Shown here: positions 43,008 to 53,600 of the stretch, in pieces
How the letters are laid out: each line of letters opens with the position of its first letter
How positions within the stretch are numbered: position 1 is the stretch's first letter
Notes under the pieces: generated by a model
Told to the model about the DNA's origin: nothing
Databases searched by the model: none
Seen by the model: the letters and a program-made list of their open reading frames with translations, nothing else
Position numbers and translations under genes: made by a program
NCBI RefSeq assembly: GCF_003217575.1
Contig: NZ_QJTC01000005.1
Span: 62,001 to 126,000 of the forward strand
Length of the DNA stretch: 64,000 nt
DNA from: Xylophilus ampelinus
GTDB taxonomy: Bacteria > Pseudomonadota > Gammaproteobacteria > Burkholderiales > Burkholderiaceae_C
Direction: 5' to 3'

Positions 43008-44860
43008 ACCGTGCGGCGTGCGCGCGCGGGAGCGCGGCGCGACAGGCACAGCAGCGTGGTCAGCGCCATGTAGCGTGCGACGCCGAACCACGAGCGGAAG
43101 ACGCGCGATTTGCCGGTGGCGCGGGCCTGCATGACTACCGGAATTTCCGCGATGCGCATGCCGGCGCGGCTGGCCGTCAGCAGGGCGCCCAGGTCCTGGT
43201 AATCCAGCAGCGTGGCGTCGCCAGAGGAAAGCAGCTGCATCGCATCGTGGTTGTAAAACCGGAAGCCGGAGGTCAGGTCGCGCAAGTCGAAGCTGGCCAG
43301 ACGCCGGAACCAGCCCCAGGCCCACCGGCGCAGGCGGCTGGCCCGCTCGGGGAACGCACCGATCACCATGTCGGCCCGGTCGCGGCCGCCCAGAAGTGCC
43401 TGCACCTGACCGACTTCGTGCTGGCCGTCGGCGTCCATCGTGACGACGCCGGCATAGCCCTTCTGCAGCGCGTAACGGATACCGGTCTGCATGCCACCCC
43501 AGGCGCCCACCGGCAAGGGCGGGCGCAGCACCCGCGCGCCGGCGTCACGCGCCAGCCGCGCGGTGTCGTCCGTGCTGTGGTCGTCGATGACCACGATGTC
43601 GGGGTAGCCCGCGGCGATGAGTTCCGCTACGACCGTGCCGACGGTGGCGGACTCGTCCTTGGCCGGGATGACAACCAGGATGCGGTGTTCGGCCGCGGGC
43701 GCCGGCGTGTCCGACGCGCCGATCGCGTAGGCTGCGGCCAGCCCGGTGACGCACGCGTCGATCGAGAATCGGGCGTGCAGCGCGTCGCGGCCGGCACGGC
43801 CATAGCGCTTCCGCCGTGCCGGGTCGTGCTGCAGCCGCTGAATGGCGGCCTTCCAGGCGGCCACGTCCTGGAGCGGAACGCATTCGCCCGCCTTCGCCTC
43901 GCGCACCACCCACGGCATGCCCGATCCGGGCAGGTCCGACACCAGGCAGGGCCTGGCATGGCGCATCGCCTCCAGCAGCACCATGCCGAAGGCCTCTGTG
44001 CGTTCCCGCGACGGCAGGCAAAAGAGTTCGCAGTTGCCCAGCAGCTCCGCCTTCACCGCGTCCGACACCTTGCCCAGCAGGCGCACGCGGGGCGGCTCGC
44101 CGGCCATCGCATGGGCGCGAACCAGGGCTTCCAGCGGGGTGCGCAGTTCTCCGTCGCCCGCGATCAGAAGTTCGACGCCGGGCGTGGCGGATACGGCACG
44201 CACCAGCGTCTCGAAGCCCTTGTAGTAGGCCAGCCGCCCGATGGACAGCAGCCGGAAAGCGCCGGCGCGCCAGTGCGCCGCGTCGCGCGCCGGCGGAGGA
44301 TGCCCCAGGTCCATCGGCGGCGTCACGTCCAGGCCCAGCGGCACCACCACGCATTTGCGCAGCCAGGGCCGCAGCGGGACGCTGTGCTCAAGGTAGGGCG
44401 GAGAGGTGACGACGATGCGTTCGGCGCGCTCGAGCACCGTCCATTCGAACGGCCGGTAGGCGCGGTAGGCGGCGGCCACCAGCCCGCGGATCCGGGACGG
44501 CACCACGTCAGAATGCCAGTGCACCACCCACGGCAGCGCCAGGGCCGACGGTAGGGTCGACGCCCAGAAGACGGAATTGTTGGGCATGTGCAGGTGCAGT
44601 ACCTGAGGGCGGAAGCGGGCAATGGCCCGGGCGAGCGCGAGCGGGAAGCCCGCCGCGATCGGCGCGTACAGCAGATGCGCCTGCACCGGGACGCGCACGA
44701 GCCAGTCGGGATCGTCCGGGAGCGGTTCGCCGTGGACCAGCGCGAACGCTTCGAGGCCCTGCGCCCGCTGGGCGTGCACCAAGTCGGACAGGAAGACCTC
44801 CATGCCGCCGACATGCGGAGGAAAGAACTTGCCGACATGCAGGACGCGCCGCGCGGCCAT
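43004..44860 (-). CDS. GT4-GT2 fusion glycosyltransferase
   Basis: 618 residues with two enzymes in one chain. Residues about 1-355: GT4, with RRVLHVGKFFPPHVGGMEVFL, VHWHSDVV, LLSIGRLAYYKGFETLV and E-x7-E in ERTEAFGMVLLEAM. Residues about 365-618: GT2, with ILVVIPAKDESATVGTVV, VVIDDHSTDDT and DMDADGQH-type DxD (VTMDADGQHE), closest in look to dolichyl-phosphate-mannose-synthase or undecaprenyl-phosphate sugar transferases. One polypeptide could start a chain and supply a lipid-linked sugar. ATG at 44860 is one base after the TPR gene's stop. Specificities unknown. Confidence 0.87.
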   Translation of the reverse strand: MAARRVLHVGKFFPPHVGGMEVFLSDLVHAQRAQGLEAFALVHGEPLPDDPDWLVRVPVQAHLLYAPIAAGFPLALARAIARFRPQVLHLHMPNNSVFWASTLPSALALPWVVHWHSDVVPSRIRGLVAAAYRAYRPFEWTVLERAERIVVTSPPYLEHSVPLRPWLRKCVVVPLGLDVTPPMDLGHPPPARDAAHWRAGAFRLLSIGRLAYYKGFETLVRAVSATPGVELLIAGDGELRTPLEALVRAHAMAGEPPRVRLLGKVSDAVKAELLGNCELFCLPSRERTEAFGMVLLEAMRHARPCLVSDLPGSGMPWVVREAKAGECVPLQDVAAWKAAIQRLQHDPARRKRYGRAGRDALHARFSIDACVTGLAAAYAIGASDTPAPAAEHRILVVIPAKDESATVGTVVAELIAAGYPDIVVIDDHSTDDTARLARDAGARVLRPPLPVGAWGGMQTGIRYALQKGYAGVVTMDADGQHEVGQVQALLGGRDRADMVIGAFPERASRLRRWAWGWFRRLASFDLRDLTSGFRFYNHDAMQLLSSGDATLLDYQDLGALLTASRAGMRIAEIPVVMQARATGKSRVFRSWFGVARYMALTTLLCLSRRAPARARRTV

Positions 44861-44861
44861 C

Positions 44862-46865
44862 TCAGCGTTTCGGCGCCAGCCGTGCCATCTGGGCGCGGAG
44901 GGTCTGGTAGGTCTGATTGCGCGGGTCCAGGGACAGGGCCTTGTCCATGTCCTCGACTCCGCCGGCCGTGTTGCCCAGCGCGTGGCGGGCCAGGGCACGG
45001 CCGTAGAAGGCCTGCGCGAAGGGACGGTCGGCGATGAGCTTGTCGAACACCGCCAGCGCCTCGGCGGTGCGGCCCGCGCCGAGCAACGCGAGCCCGTAGC
45101 CCGACCGGAAGCGCGCGCTGGTCGAGCGGTTCTGGAGGAGCAGGGAGAATTCCTGCAGCGCCACATCGTATTTCTGGACGGTAATGGCAGTTTCCGCATG
45201 GCGCAGCCGGGCGTTTTCAAGCACCTTGCGCTGTTCCTCGTTTTCGGCGACGGGAGGCCCGTACAGTTCCAGGGCGCGGCTGAACGCCGTGTAGGCGTCG
45301 GTAAAGCGGCCCGTCTCGTAGAGGGATTCGCCCAACTGGTAGTACAGCTCCGCGCCGTGGTTGCCTTTCGCCTCGGATGCGCGGAAAGCCGCTATCGCCT
45401 CGGTATGCTTGCGCTGCAGCTGCAGCGCCACACCCTTGTTGAACGTGGCGAGACCGCGGGGCTCGCCCAGGCGCTCGGCCATCGTGAAATCGGCCAGCGC
45501 GCTGTCGGTGAGGGACTTCTCCAGGTACTGCGCCCCCCGGTTCAGGTAAGGCCTCCAACGGCCCACGGCGTTGGCCGGCGCCTGCAGGTCTACCTTCTCC
45601 ACCGCGTCGGACCAGACGCTGATCTGGCTCTCGAAGGTGAGAACGCGCTCCAGCGCAAGGCCCCCGAACAGGGCGCCGACGACGAAGCCTACCGTGTAGA
45701 CCGTCTTCGGCGCGAATCCGATCAGGGGCAGTGCGATCAGGCCTGGGATGGCCGCCGCCCACAGGTAGCTGCGGTAGAGCACCAGCGGGTCCTGCACCCA
45801 GACGGTCGCGAACTCGGTCCCGAACAGCAGCAGTGGAAACAGCAGGCACAGCGCCGCGAGGCCCAATGCGTTGCTGCGTCGCATCACCAGCCATGCCGAG
45901 CCGACCAACAGCACCCCGTAGGCCAGCGCACCGAGCAGCTGCGGAAACGCATCCGGCGAAAGCGGGAACGCGGGCCGCATGTCGATCGACATCCACTGAG
46001 GGTTGGGCAGGAACCACAGCACCCCATAGCGGAAGAACAGGAAGGCCTCGTTGAGGATGCTCAGCGGAAACACCGCCGACTGCAGGCCGGGTCTTAACGC
46101 GTCGAGCTGCTGCACCAGGAGCAGTGAGGTCGGGTCGAACACCCGGCCGAGGAAGGATCCGTAGACCTGCGCCAGCAGGTAGACCGCCAGCGCCAGCAGC
46201 AGCATGCACCCGGCGGCGATACCCGCGATCTGTTTCACGCCGGGCCGCTTCACGAAGATGTAGAGCGGCACGAAGAATGCCACCAGCATCACCGTGTGTT
46301 CCTTGGCCAGAACGGCCAGGATATAGCCGGCGACCGCGGCGGCGAGCCAACCCTTGTGGTTCTGGCGCAGCCCGCGGACAAGCGCGTAGCAGCTCCAGGC
46401 CGCGAAGAACGTCGCCATCAGCACCGAGCGCTGCAGAAGGTAGGCCACGCCGTAGACCGCGACCGGGTTCAGCGCGAACAGCGCGACGCCCACGCGCAGC
46501 GCGGCGATGCGGGACGATGAAAAGCTCTCTGCTGCCCGGATATCCTCCGAGAACTCGGTGGCGAGCAGCAGCTGCCTGAACCAGAAATACAGGCCCACCG
46601 TGGTGCCCAGATGCAGCAGGATGTTGAACAACCGCTGCTTCCACCACCCGGGCCCCACGACCGCATCCAACCACACGAACGAGCCATAGGAGAGCAGGCG
46701 CTGCTGGAGGTTCAACAGGCTGTCGTAGGGTCCGAAGATGGTGCCGTCCGTCAGCCGCAGATCGTCGAAGACCAGTTCGTTGTGCAGACCCGGCAGGTAG
46801 ACAGCCAGCACCCCGATCGCCAGCAAAAGGAGAAAGGCCAGCAGCCCGATGGTTTTCTTGGTCAT
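44862..46865 (-). CDS. Multi-pass membrane protein with C-terminal TPR repeats (GT-C-like)
   Basis: 667 residues. ATG at 46865 begins a signal-anchor helix (KKTIGLLAFLLLLAIGVLAVYLPG) followed by NELVFDDLRL, which resembles the first-loop acidic motif of GT-C and TMTC-type glycosyltransferases. About ten hydrophobic helices run to about residue 400, then at least four to five TPR units (GEPRGLATFNKGVALQLQRKH, AELYYQLGESLYETGRFTDAYTAF and further). It may move a lipid-linked sugar in the periplasm; the DPM-like GT2 domain in the next gene could make that donor. First gene of the reverse operon. Function is an inference. Confidence 0.72.
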   Translation of the reverse strand: MTKKTIGLLAFLLLLAIGVLAVYLPGLHNELVFDDLRLTDGTIFGPYDSLLNLQQRLLSYGSFVWLDAVVGPGWWKQRLFNILLHLGTTVGLYFWFRQLLLATEFSEDIRAAESFSSSRIAALRVGVALFALNPVAVYGVAYLLQRSVLMATFFAAWSCYALVRGLRQNHKGWLAAAVAGYILAVLAKEHTVMLVAFFVPLYIFVKRPGVKQIAGIAAGCMLLLALAVYLLAQVYGSFLGRVFDPTSLLLVQQLDALRPGLQSAVFPLSILNEAFLFFRYGVLWFLPNPQWMSIDMRPAFPLSPDAFPQLLGALAYGVLLVGSAWLVMRRSNALGLAALCLLFPLLLFGTEFATVWVQDPLVLYRSYLWAAAIPGLIALPLIGFAPKTVYTVGFVVGALFGGLALERVLTFESQISVWSDAVEKVDLQAPANAVGRWRPYLNRGAQYLEKSLTDSALADFTMAERLGEPRGLATFNKGVALQLQRKHTEAIAAFRASEAKGNHGAELYYQLGESLYETGRFTDAYTAFSRALELYGPPVAENEEQRKVLENARLRHAETAITVQKYDVALQEFSLLLQNRSTSARFRSGYGLALLGAGRTAEALAVFDKLIADRPFAQAFYGRALARHALGNTAGGVEDMDKALSLDPRNQTYQTLRAQMARLAPKR

Positions 46866-46984
46866 GAGGTTCTCAGCGGAAACAGGCGGGCCGCACCTGC
46901 CGTACGATACATAAAACAACATGCGAGTTTAAGGGACGGCATGCCGCGGTACTCGCTGCGCGTACCGCGTCGGCGCCCGGCGCG
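46866..46984 (-). promoter_or_regulatory. Upstream region of the long polysaccharide operon
   Basis: This 119-base gap between glnD (reverse, upstream in transcription) and the TPR gene holds the only AT-rich patch nearby (CGATACATAAAACAACATG at about 46905-46923). On the reverse strand it reads TTTTATGTATCG and could hold a -10 box for the operon. No clear -35, no JUMPstart/ops motif and no hairpin terminator for glnD were found, so read-through from glnD is also possible. Confidence 0.3.
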
Positions 46985-49606
46985 CTACGGCCCGGCCAAT
47001 ACCTCCAGCAGTTCTGTCTCGATCGCGATCTGCGCCCGGTTGCGCTGCAGGCTCGGGCCGTCGATCAGGAAGGTGTCTTCCACCCGCTCGCCGAGGGTAC
47101 TGATCTTGGCCAGTTGCAGGTTGAGCTGGTGTCTGGCCAGCACGCGGGCGATCGAGTACAGCAGGCCGGCGCGGTCGCTGGCGGAGATGCTCAGCAGCCA
47201 GCGCTGGGCGCGGTCGTCGGGCCGCAGCTCCACGCGCGGAGCTACCGGAAAGCTCCGCACCCGGCGCGACACGCGGCCGCGGCTGGGGGCGGGCAGGGGG
47301 CCCGACTGGTGCAGCGCATGGGGCAGGTCGGTCTGCACCATGCTGACCAGTTCACGGTAGTGGTCGGGCAGCACCGAAGTGACCACCTGGAAAGTGTCGA
47401 GCGCATAGCCGTTGCGAGCGGTATGCACCTTGGCATCCAGGATGCTGAAGCCGGCCTGGTCGAAATAGCCGCAGATGCGGGCGAACAGATCCGGCGCATC
47501 GGGCGTGTAGACCAGCACCTGCAGGCCTTCGCCCACGGTCGAAAGCCGCGCCCGGACGATGCATGCATCGGCCAGCGGTGGCGGCTGACCGGTGCCGCCG
47601 TGCACATGGCGCGACAGCTGGCGTGCGTGCCAGGCGATATCGGCCGCGTCGTGCCGCATGAAATAGCGTACGTCCAGCGTGTCCCACAGCTTCTTGTGCG
47701 CCTCGTGCGGCTCGGCATGCAACGCCAGCAGTACCAGGGCCTCGCGCTTGCGCGATTCGGTCAGCGCGGCCGGGTTGGGCGTCTGGCCGCCGAGGGCGCG
47801 CAGGGTGTAGCGGTACAGGTCCTCCAGCAGCTTGCCCTTCCAGGCGTTCCAGACCTTGGGGCTGGTGCCGCGAATGTCGGCCACGGTGAGCAGATACAGC
47901 GCCGTCAGGTGGCGTTCGTCGCCTACCTTCTGGGCGAAGGCACTGATCACCGCCGGATCGCTCAGGTCGGATTTCTGCGCGATGTGGCTCATCGTCAGGT
48001 GCTCCTGTACCAGGAAGGCGATCAGGTCGGCGTCTTCCCGTTCGATGTCGTGGTCCTCGCAGAACTTGCGCACGTCGCGGGCGCCCAGTTCTGAATGGTC
48101 GCCGCCGCGGCCCTTGGCGATGTCGTGGAACAGTGCGGCGGTATAGAGGACCCAGGGCTTGTCCCAGCCGGCCCCCAGCTGCGAGCAGAACGGATATTCG
48201 TGCGCATGCTCGGCCATGAAGAAGCGCCGGGCGTTGCGCAGCACCATCAGGATGTGCTGATCGACCGTGTAGACGTGGAACAGGTCGTGCTGCATCTGCC
48301 CGACGATGTGGCGGAACACCCGCAGGTAGCGGCCCAGCACCGAGGTTTGGTTCATCAGCCGGATCGCGTGGGTGATGCCGACCGGTTGCTGCAGGATGGT
48401 GCGGAACGTGGCGCGGTTGACCGGATCGCGCCGGAACGACGCATCCATCGCCTCGCGCGCGTTGTAGAGGGCGCGCAGCGTGCGGGCCGACAGGCCGCGC
48501 AGCCCGATGTGCGTCTCGTACAGCAGGAAGGTTTCGAGGATCGCGTGCGGCTGGGTGCGGTAGAGGTCGTCGCTCGCCACCTCGATCATCCCGGCCTTCT
48601 CGTAGAAGCGTTCGTTGATCGGTATCAGCGCATGGGTGGTCGGATTGAGCCGCTCGCCGATGTTGAGCAGCAGGATTTGGCTCAGCTGCGTGACCGCCTT
48701 GGCCGCCAGGTAATAGCGCCGCATCAGCGCCTCGCTGGCACGGCGGGCCAGCCGGGTGCCGTCGGGCGCGAGCGAGCGGTAGCCGAAGGATTCGGCGACG
48801 GCCGTCTGCAGGTCGAACACCAGCCGGTCTTCGCGGCGCTTGGCGATCAGGTGCAGCCGGGTGCGGATCAGGCTCAGCAGCGCCTCGTTGCGCTTGATCT
48901 GTCGCACCTCGAATGCGGTGGCCAGGCCGTTGTGGGCCAGCGCGTCCCAGTTCTCTCCGTAGCCGGCCGCGGTCGACACCCACAGGATGCTCTGCAGGTC
49001 GCGCAGACCGCCGGGCGATTCCTTGCAGTTGGGCTCCAGCGAGTAGGGCGTGTCCTCGAACTTGTGGTGCCGCTGGCGCAGCTCCAGCATCTTGGCGGAG
49101 AAGAACGCCTGCGGATCGAGCGCTTCGCGGAACGCCTTGCGGAACCGATGGAACAGGGTGGCGTCGCCGACGAGCCGGCGCGATTCGAGCAGCGAGGTCT
49201 GCACCGTCACGTCGCGGGCCGCCTCGTCCAGGCATTCGGCGGCGGTGCGCACGCTCGATCCGATCTCCAGGCCTGCGTCCCAGCAGCTGCCGATGAAGCC
49301 CTCGATCTTCAGCCGCAGCGCATCGTCGGCATCGGGCTGAGTGCCGTCGGGCAGCAGCAGCAGCACGTCGATGTCGGAATGGGGAAACAGCTCGCCCCGG
49401 CCGTAGCCGCCGACGGCGAGCAACGTGAAGCTCTCGGGGAAGGCCGCCCGCGTCCACAAGGTGCCCAGCAACTGATCGGCCATCCGCGCCAACTGGCGCA
49501 GTACCGTGTGGATGCCGCGGGCGGTGGCGCCGCTGCGCTCGGCCGCGTCCAGCAGCGTCGCCTTCTTCTGGCGGTAGTCGTCGCGCAGCGCCGAAAGATC
49601 GGACAT
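46985..49606 (-). CDS. glnD: [Protein-PII] uridylyltransferase / uridylyl-removing enzyme
   Basis: 873 residues. Senses glutamine and uridylylates or deuridylylates PII, so controlling glutamine synthetase and nitrogen genes. Nucleotidyltransferase site [17 protein letters not shown] at 66-82; HD domain with [18 protein letters not shown] near residue 480; two C-terminal ACT domains ([19 protein letters not shown] and [20 protein letters not shown]). ATG at 49606 is used since [11 protein letters not shown] matches the family and the upstream codons do not. It follows map by 42 bases, the common order in betaproteobacteria. Confidence 0.96.
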   Translation of the reverse strand: MSDLSALRDDYRQKKATLLDAAERSGATARGIHTVLRQLARMADQLLGTLWTRAAFPESFTLLAVGGYGRGELFPHSDIDVLLLLPDGTQPDADDALRLKIEGFIGSCWDAGLEIGSSVRTAAECLDEAARDVTVQTSLLESRRLVGDATLFHRFRKAFREALDPQAFFSAKMLELRQRHHKFEDTPYSLEPNCKESPGGLRDLQSILWVSTAAGYGENWDALAHNGLATAFEVRQIKRNEALLSLIRTRLHLIAKRREDRLVFDLQTAVAESFGYRSLAPDGTRLARRASEALMRRYYLAAKAVTQLSQILLLNIGERLNPTTHALIPINERFYEKAGMIEVASDDLYRTQPHAILETFLLYETHIGLRGLSARTLRALYNAREAMDASFRRDPVNRATFRTILQQPVGITHAIRLMNQTSVLGRYLRVFRHIVGQMQHDLFHVYTVDQHILMVLRNARRFFMAEHAHEYPFCSQLGAGWDKPWVLYTAALFHDIAKGRGGDHSELGARDVRKFCEDHDIEREDADLIAFLVQEHLTMSHIAQKSDLSDPAVISAFAQKVGDERHLTALYLLTVADIRGTSPKVWNAWKGKLLEDLYRYTLRALGGQTPNPAALTESRKREALVLLALHAEPHEAHKKLWDTLDVRYFMRHDAADIAWHARQLSRHVHGGTGQPPPLADACIVRARLSTVGEGLQVLVYTPDAPDLFARICGYFDQAGFSILDAKVHTARNGYALDTFQVVTSVLPDHYRELVSMVQTDLPHALHQSGPLPAPSRGRVSRRVRSFPVAPRVELRPDDRAQRWLLSISASDRAGLLYSIARVLARHQLNLQLAKISTLGERVEDTFLIDGPSLQRNRAQIAIETELLEVLAGP

Positions 49607-49648
49607 CGGGGAGGAACTCCTGCCGGACACGTCGGGATCGGACGCGGG

Positions 49649-50479
49649 CTACGCGGCGAGGGTCGGCGTGCCGTATACCGCGGTGTAGAAGGCGGGCGGC
49701 GGCGGGCATTCGGCCGACAGGGTCAGCACCTCGCAGCCCGTCTCGGTGACCAGCACCGTGTGCTCCCATTGGGCCGACAGGCTGTGGTCCTTGGTGACGA
49801 TGGCCCAGCCGTCGTTGCCGAACTCCTTGACCTCGCGGCGGCCGGCGTTGAGCATCGGCTCGATGGTGAAGGTCATGCCGGGCTTGAGCTCCTCCAGCGT
49901 GCCGGGCTTGCCGTAGTGCAGCACCTGCGGTTCTTCGTGGAAGTTGCGGCCGATGCCGTGGCCGCAGAACTCGCGCACCACGCTGAAGCCGTGGCCCTCG
50001 GCGAACTTCTGGATCGCCGAGCCGATGTCGCCCAGCCGCGCGCCGGGCTTGACCTCCATGATGCCGATCCAGAGCGCTTCGAAGGTGATCGCGCTCAAGC
50101 GCCTGGCCGCGATCGACGGCTCGCCCACCATATACATCCGGCTGGCATCGCCGTACCAGCCGTCCTTGATGACGGTGACGTCGACGTTCATGATGTCGCC
50201 CTTCTTCAGCGGCTTGTCGTTGGGAATACCGTGACAGACCACATGGTTCAACGAGGTGCAGAGCGACTTGGGGTAGGGCGGATAGCCCGGCGGCTGGTAG
50301 CCGAGGGTGGCCGATACGCTGCCCTGTCGGGCCATGCACTCAGCGGCGAGCCGGTCGATATCGTTGGTGGTGACGCCCGGCTTCACATGCGGCGCGAGGG
50401 AGTCCAGCACTTCGGCGGCAAGGCGGCAGGCGACGCGCATGCCTGCGATTTCCTGGGCGTTCTTGTAGATGATGCTCAT
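49649..50479 (-). CDS. map: Methionine aminopeptidase, type I
   Basis: 276 residues. Removes the N-terminal Met from new proteins. The five metal ligands are visible: Asp pair in NVDVTVIKDGWYGDAS, His in GHGIGRNFHEEP, Glu in FTIEPML and Glu in WEHTVLVTE. KSLCTSLNHVVCHGIPND is the substrate-pocket block. Length is normal with a short extra C-terminal tail. It is divergent from purL and upstream of glnD, probably cotranscribed with it. Usually rpsB is near map in this group, but it is not on this side. Confidence 0.97.
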   Translation of the reverse strand: MSIIYKNAQEIAGMRVACRLAAEVLDSLAPHVKPGVTTNDIDRLAAECMARQGSVSATLGYQPPGYPPYPKSLCTSLNHVVCHGIPNDKPLKKGDIMNVDVTVIKDGWYGDASRMYMVGEPSIAARRLSAITFEALWIGIMEVKPGARLGDIGSAIQKFAEGHGFSVVREFCGHGIGRNFHEEPQVLHYGKPGTLEELKPGMTFTIEPMLNAGRREVKEFGNDGWAIVTKDHSLSAQWEHTVLVTETGCEVLTLSAECPPPPAFYTAVYGTPTLAA

Positions 50480-50666
50480 CGGGGAATTATCCCATCGGCT
50501 CCCGGGCCGGTCGCGGCGCAGGGGTGCCGGCCCGGGCGGCGGGCGGCGGGCGGCCCCGTTCTAGAATCCCCGGTTTGTCGGAGCAGCCCGCGCGCGCCAT
50601 CCAGCGGCGGTCGCGCGGCGCCCGTACTGCTTCTCGCACACCGCAGACATCCAACAGGCCGCCCCC
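50480..50666 (+). promoter_or_regulatory. map/purL divergent promoter region
   Basis: A very GC-rich 187-base gap with CGG/GGC runs (50520-50555) and a lone TAGAAT -10-like box at 50562-50567, about 100 bases before the purL GTG. A clear -35 is not seen. No PurR-type operator was recognised. Confidence 0.35.
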
Positions 50667-53600
50667 GTGACCTTGCCCACCCCGACTCTGCTCGCCATCA
50701 CTTCCTTCGACGGCGGCAACGCGCTGAGCGATTTCCGCATGCGCCAGTTGCTGCCGCGCCTTCAGGCGGTGCATCCCCGTATCGACGGCATCTCGGCCCG
50801 CTTCGTGCACCTGGTGCTGTCGGACGCCGCGCCAGGCGCCGACGACCATGCCCGCCTTGCGGCCCTGTTGACCTACGGCGACCCGTACGCCGCGCCGGCC
50901 GGCGCCGACAGGCCGGGCCAGGGCACGACCATCGTCGTGGCGCCACGCCTGGGCACCGTGTCGCCCTGGGCCTCCAAAGCCACCGACATCGCGCACAACT
51001 GCGGCCTGGCGGTGCGCCGGGTCGAGCGCATCGTCGAATACCGTGTCCATGTGAAGCAGCCGCTGCTCGGCAAGGCCACGCTGGACGACGGCCAATCGGT
51101 GGCACTGGCCGGGCTGCTGCACGACCGGATGACCGAATCGGTCTTCTTCGACCGGGCCGCGGCCGCCGCGCTGTTCAAAGAACTGCAGGCCGCGCCGATG
51201 GAGCAGGTCGATGTGCTGGGCGGAGGCCGCGCCGCGTTGGTGGCGGCCGATGGCACCTTCGGTCTGGCCCTGGCCGAGGACGAAATCGACTACCTGGTCG
51301 AAGCGTTCACCGGCCTGCAGCGCAACCCGACCGACGTGGAGCTGATGATGTTCGCCCAGGCCAACAGCGAGCACTGCCGCCACAAAATCTTCAACGCACG
51401 GTTCGTGATCGACGGTCAGCCGCAGCCCGACAGCCTGTTCGGCATGATCCGCAACACCCACAAGCTGCATCCTGCGCACACGGTGGTGGCGTACTCCGAC
51501 AACGCCTCGGTGATGGAGGGCCGCACCGTCGAGCGATTCCTGGCGAAAAGTGCCCCCGGCCGTGACGGTACGCCGACCTATAGCTATCAAAAGTATAGCA
51601 ATCTGCAGCATGTGCTGATGAAGGTGGAGACGCACAACCACCCGACCGCCATCTCGCCGTACCCCGGCGCCTCGACCGGCGCGGGCGGCGAGATCCGCGA
51701 CGAAGGCGCCACCGGCCGCGGCTCGAAGCCCAAGGCCGGCATGACCGGCTTCACCGTCTCCAGGCTCTGGCCGGGCGACGACGACTTCGGCCGGCCCGCC
51801 CATATCGCCAGCCCGCTGCAGATCATGACCGAAGGGCCGCTGGGCGGCGCCGCGTTCAACAACGAGTTCGGCCGGCCCAACCTGCTGGGTTATTTCCGCG
51901 AGTACGAGCAGACGGTCGCGAGCGACATCGACACCGTCCGCCGCGGCTACCACAAGCCGATCATGATCGCTGGCGGCCTGGGCACGATCGACGCGGCCCT
52001 GACCCGGAAGATCGAATTCCCCGCCGGATCGCTGCTCATCCAGCTCGGCGGCCCCGGCATGCGCATCGGCATGGGCGGCAGCGCCGCCAGTTCGATGGCC
52101 ACCGGCGCCAACGCGGCCGAACTGGATTTCGATTCGGTCCAGCGCGGCAACCCGGAGATCGAACGCCGCGCGCAGGAGGTCATCGACCACTGCTGGCACC
52201 TGGGCGCCGAGAACCCGATCCTGGCGATCCACGACGTGGGCGCCGGCGGCTTGTCGAACGCCTTCCCGGAGCTGACCAACGATGCCGGCCGGGGCGCGCG
52301 CTTCGACCTGCGGGCCGTGCCGCTGGAAGAGTCCGGCCTGGCGCCCAAGGAAATCTGGTCCAACGAAAGCCAGGAGCGCTACGTGCTGGCGATCGCGCCC
52401 GCATCGCTCGTGCAATTCCGGGCCTTCTGCGAGCGCGAGCGCTGCCCGTTCGCGGTGGTGGGCGTGGCGACCGATGCACGCCAGCTCGTGGTCGGCGACC
52501 TCGACCTGGCTTCGCCCGCGCGCCCGCAAGCGGAAGAGCACCGGGGGGAGGGTGCTCCTGCACCGGCATCCCATGCCGTCGACATGCCGATGGACGTCCT
52601 CCTCGGCAAGCCTCCCAAGATGCTGCGCGACGTCAAGACCGTCCACCGCGTGTTCACTCCTCTGGAGCTGACCGGGGTCGCTCTGCAGGACGCGGCCATC
52701 GCGGTTCTGTCGCACCCCACCGTCGCCTCCAAGCGCTTCCTGATCACCATCGGCGACCGCACCGTCGGCGGCCTGACCCACCGCGACCAGATGGTCGGCC
52801 CGTGGCAGGTGCCGGTGGCCGATTGCGCCGTCACGCTCGCCGACTACGCCGGTTTCGCCGGCGAGGCGATGGCGATGGGCGAGCGCACCCCGCTGGCGGC
52901 GCTGGATGCGCCCGCATCGGGCCGCATGGCCGTGGCCGAGGCGATCACCAACCTGCTGGCCGCCCCCATCGAGCTGCCGCGTGTCAAGCTCTCGGCCAAC
53001 TGGATGGCCGCTTGCGGCGAACCGGGCGAAGACGCGGCGCTCTACGCCACCGTCAAGGCCGTCGGCCTGGAGCTGTGCCCCGCGTTGGGCGTGTCGATCC
53101 CGGTGGGCAAGGATTCGCTGTCGATGCGCACCCAGTGGCAGGACGGCGGCACCGCCAAGAAGGTGACCTCGCCGGTCAGCCTGATCGTGAGCGCCTTCGC
53201 CACCCTGGCCGACGTGCGCGGCACGCTCACGCCGCAGCTCGATGCGGCCGAGGCCGACACCACCCTGGTGCTGGTCGACCTGGGCCGTGGCCGGCACCGC
53301 ATGGCCGGCTCGATCCTGGCACAGACGCTGTCGCAGACCGGCTGCCCGGTGCAGGACGGCGTGCCCGACCTGGACGATCCGCAGGATCTGGTGAACCTCG
53401 TCGCGGCGGTCAATGCCCTGCGCACCGAAGGCAAGCTGCTGGCCTACCACGACCGCAGCGACGGCGGCCTGTTCGCCGCCGCGGTCGAAATGGCCTTCGC
53501 CGGCCATGTGGGCGTGGCGCTCAACGTGGACCTGCTGGTGACCGAGGGCGACGGCATCTCCGACAGCCGCGCCGAATACGGCGACGCCAAGAACTGGGCC

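Noticed and set aside
47352-50339. 995-codon reverse open frame spanning glnD and map
   Set aside because: It lies in a different reading frame through two clearly identified genes and has an Arg/Pro/Ala-rich shadow composition.
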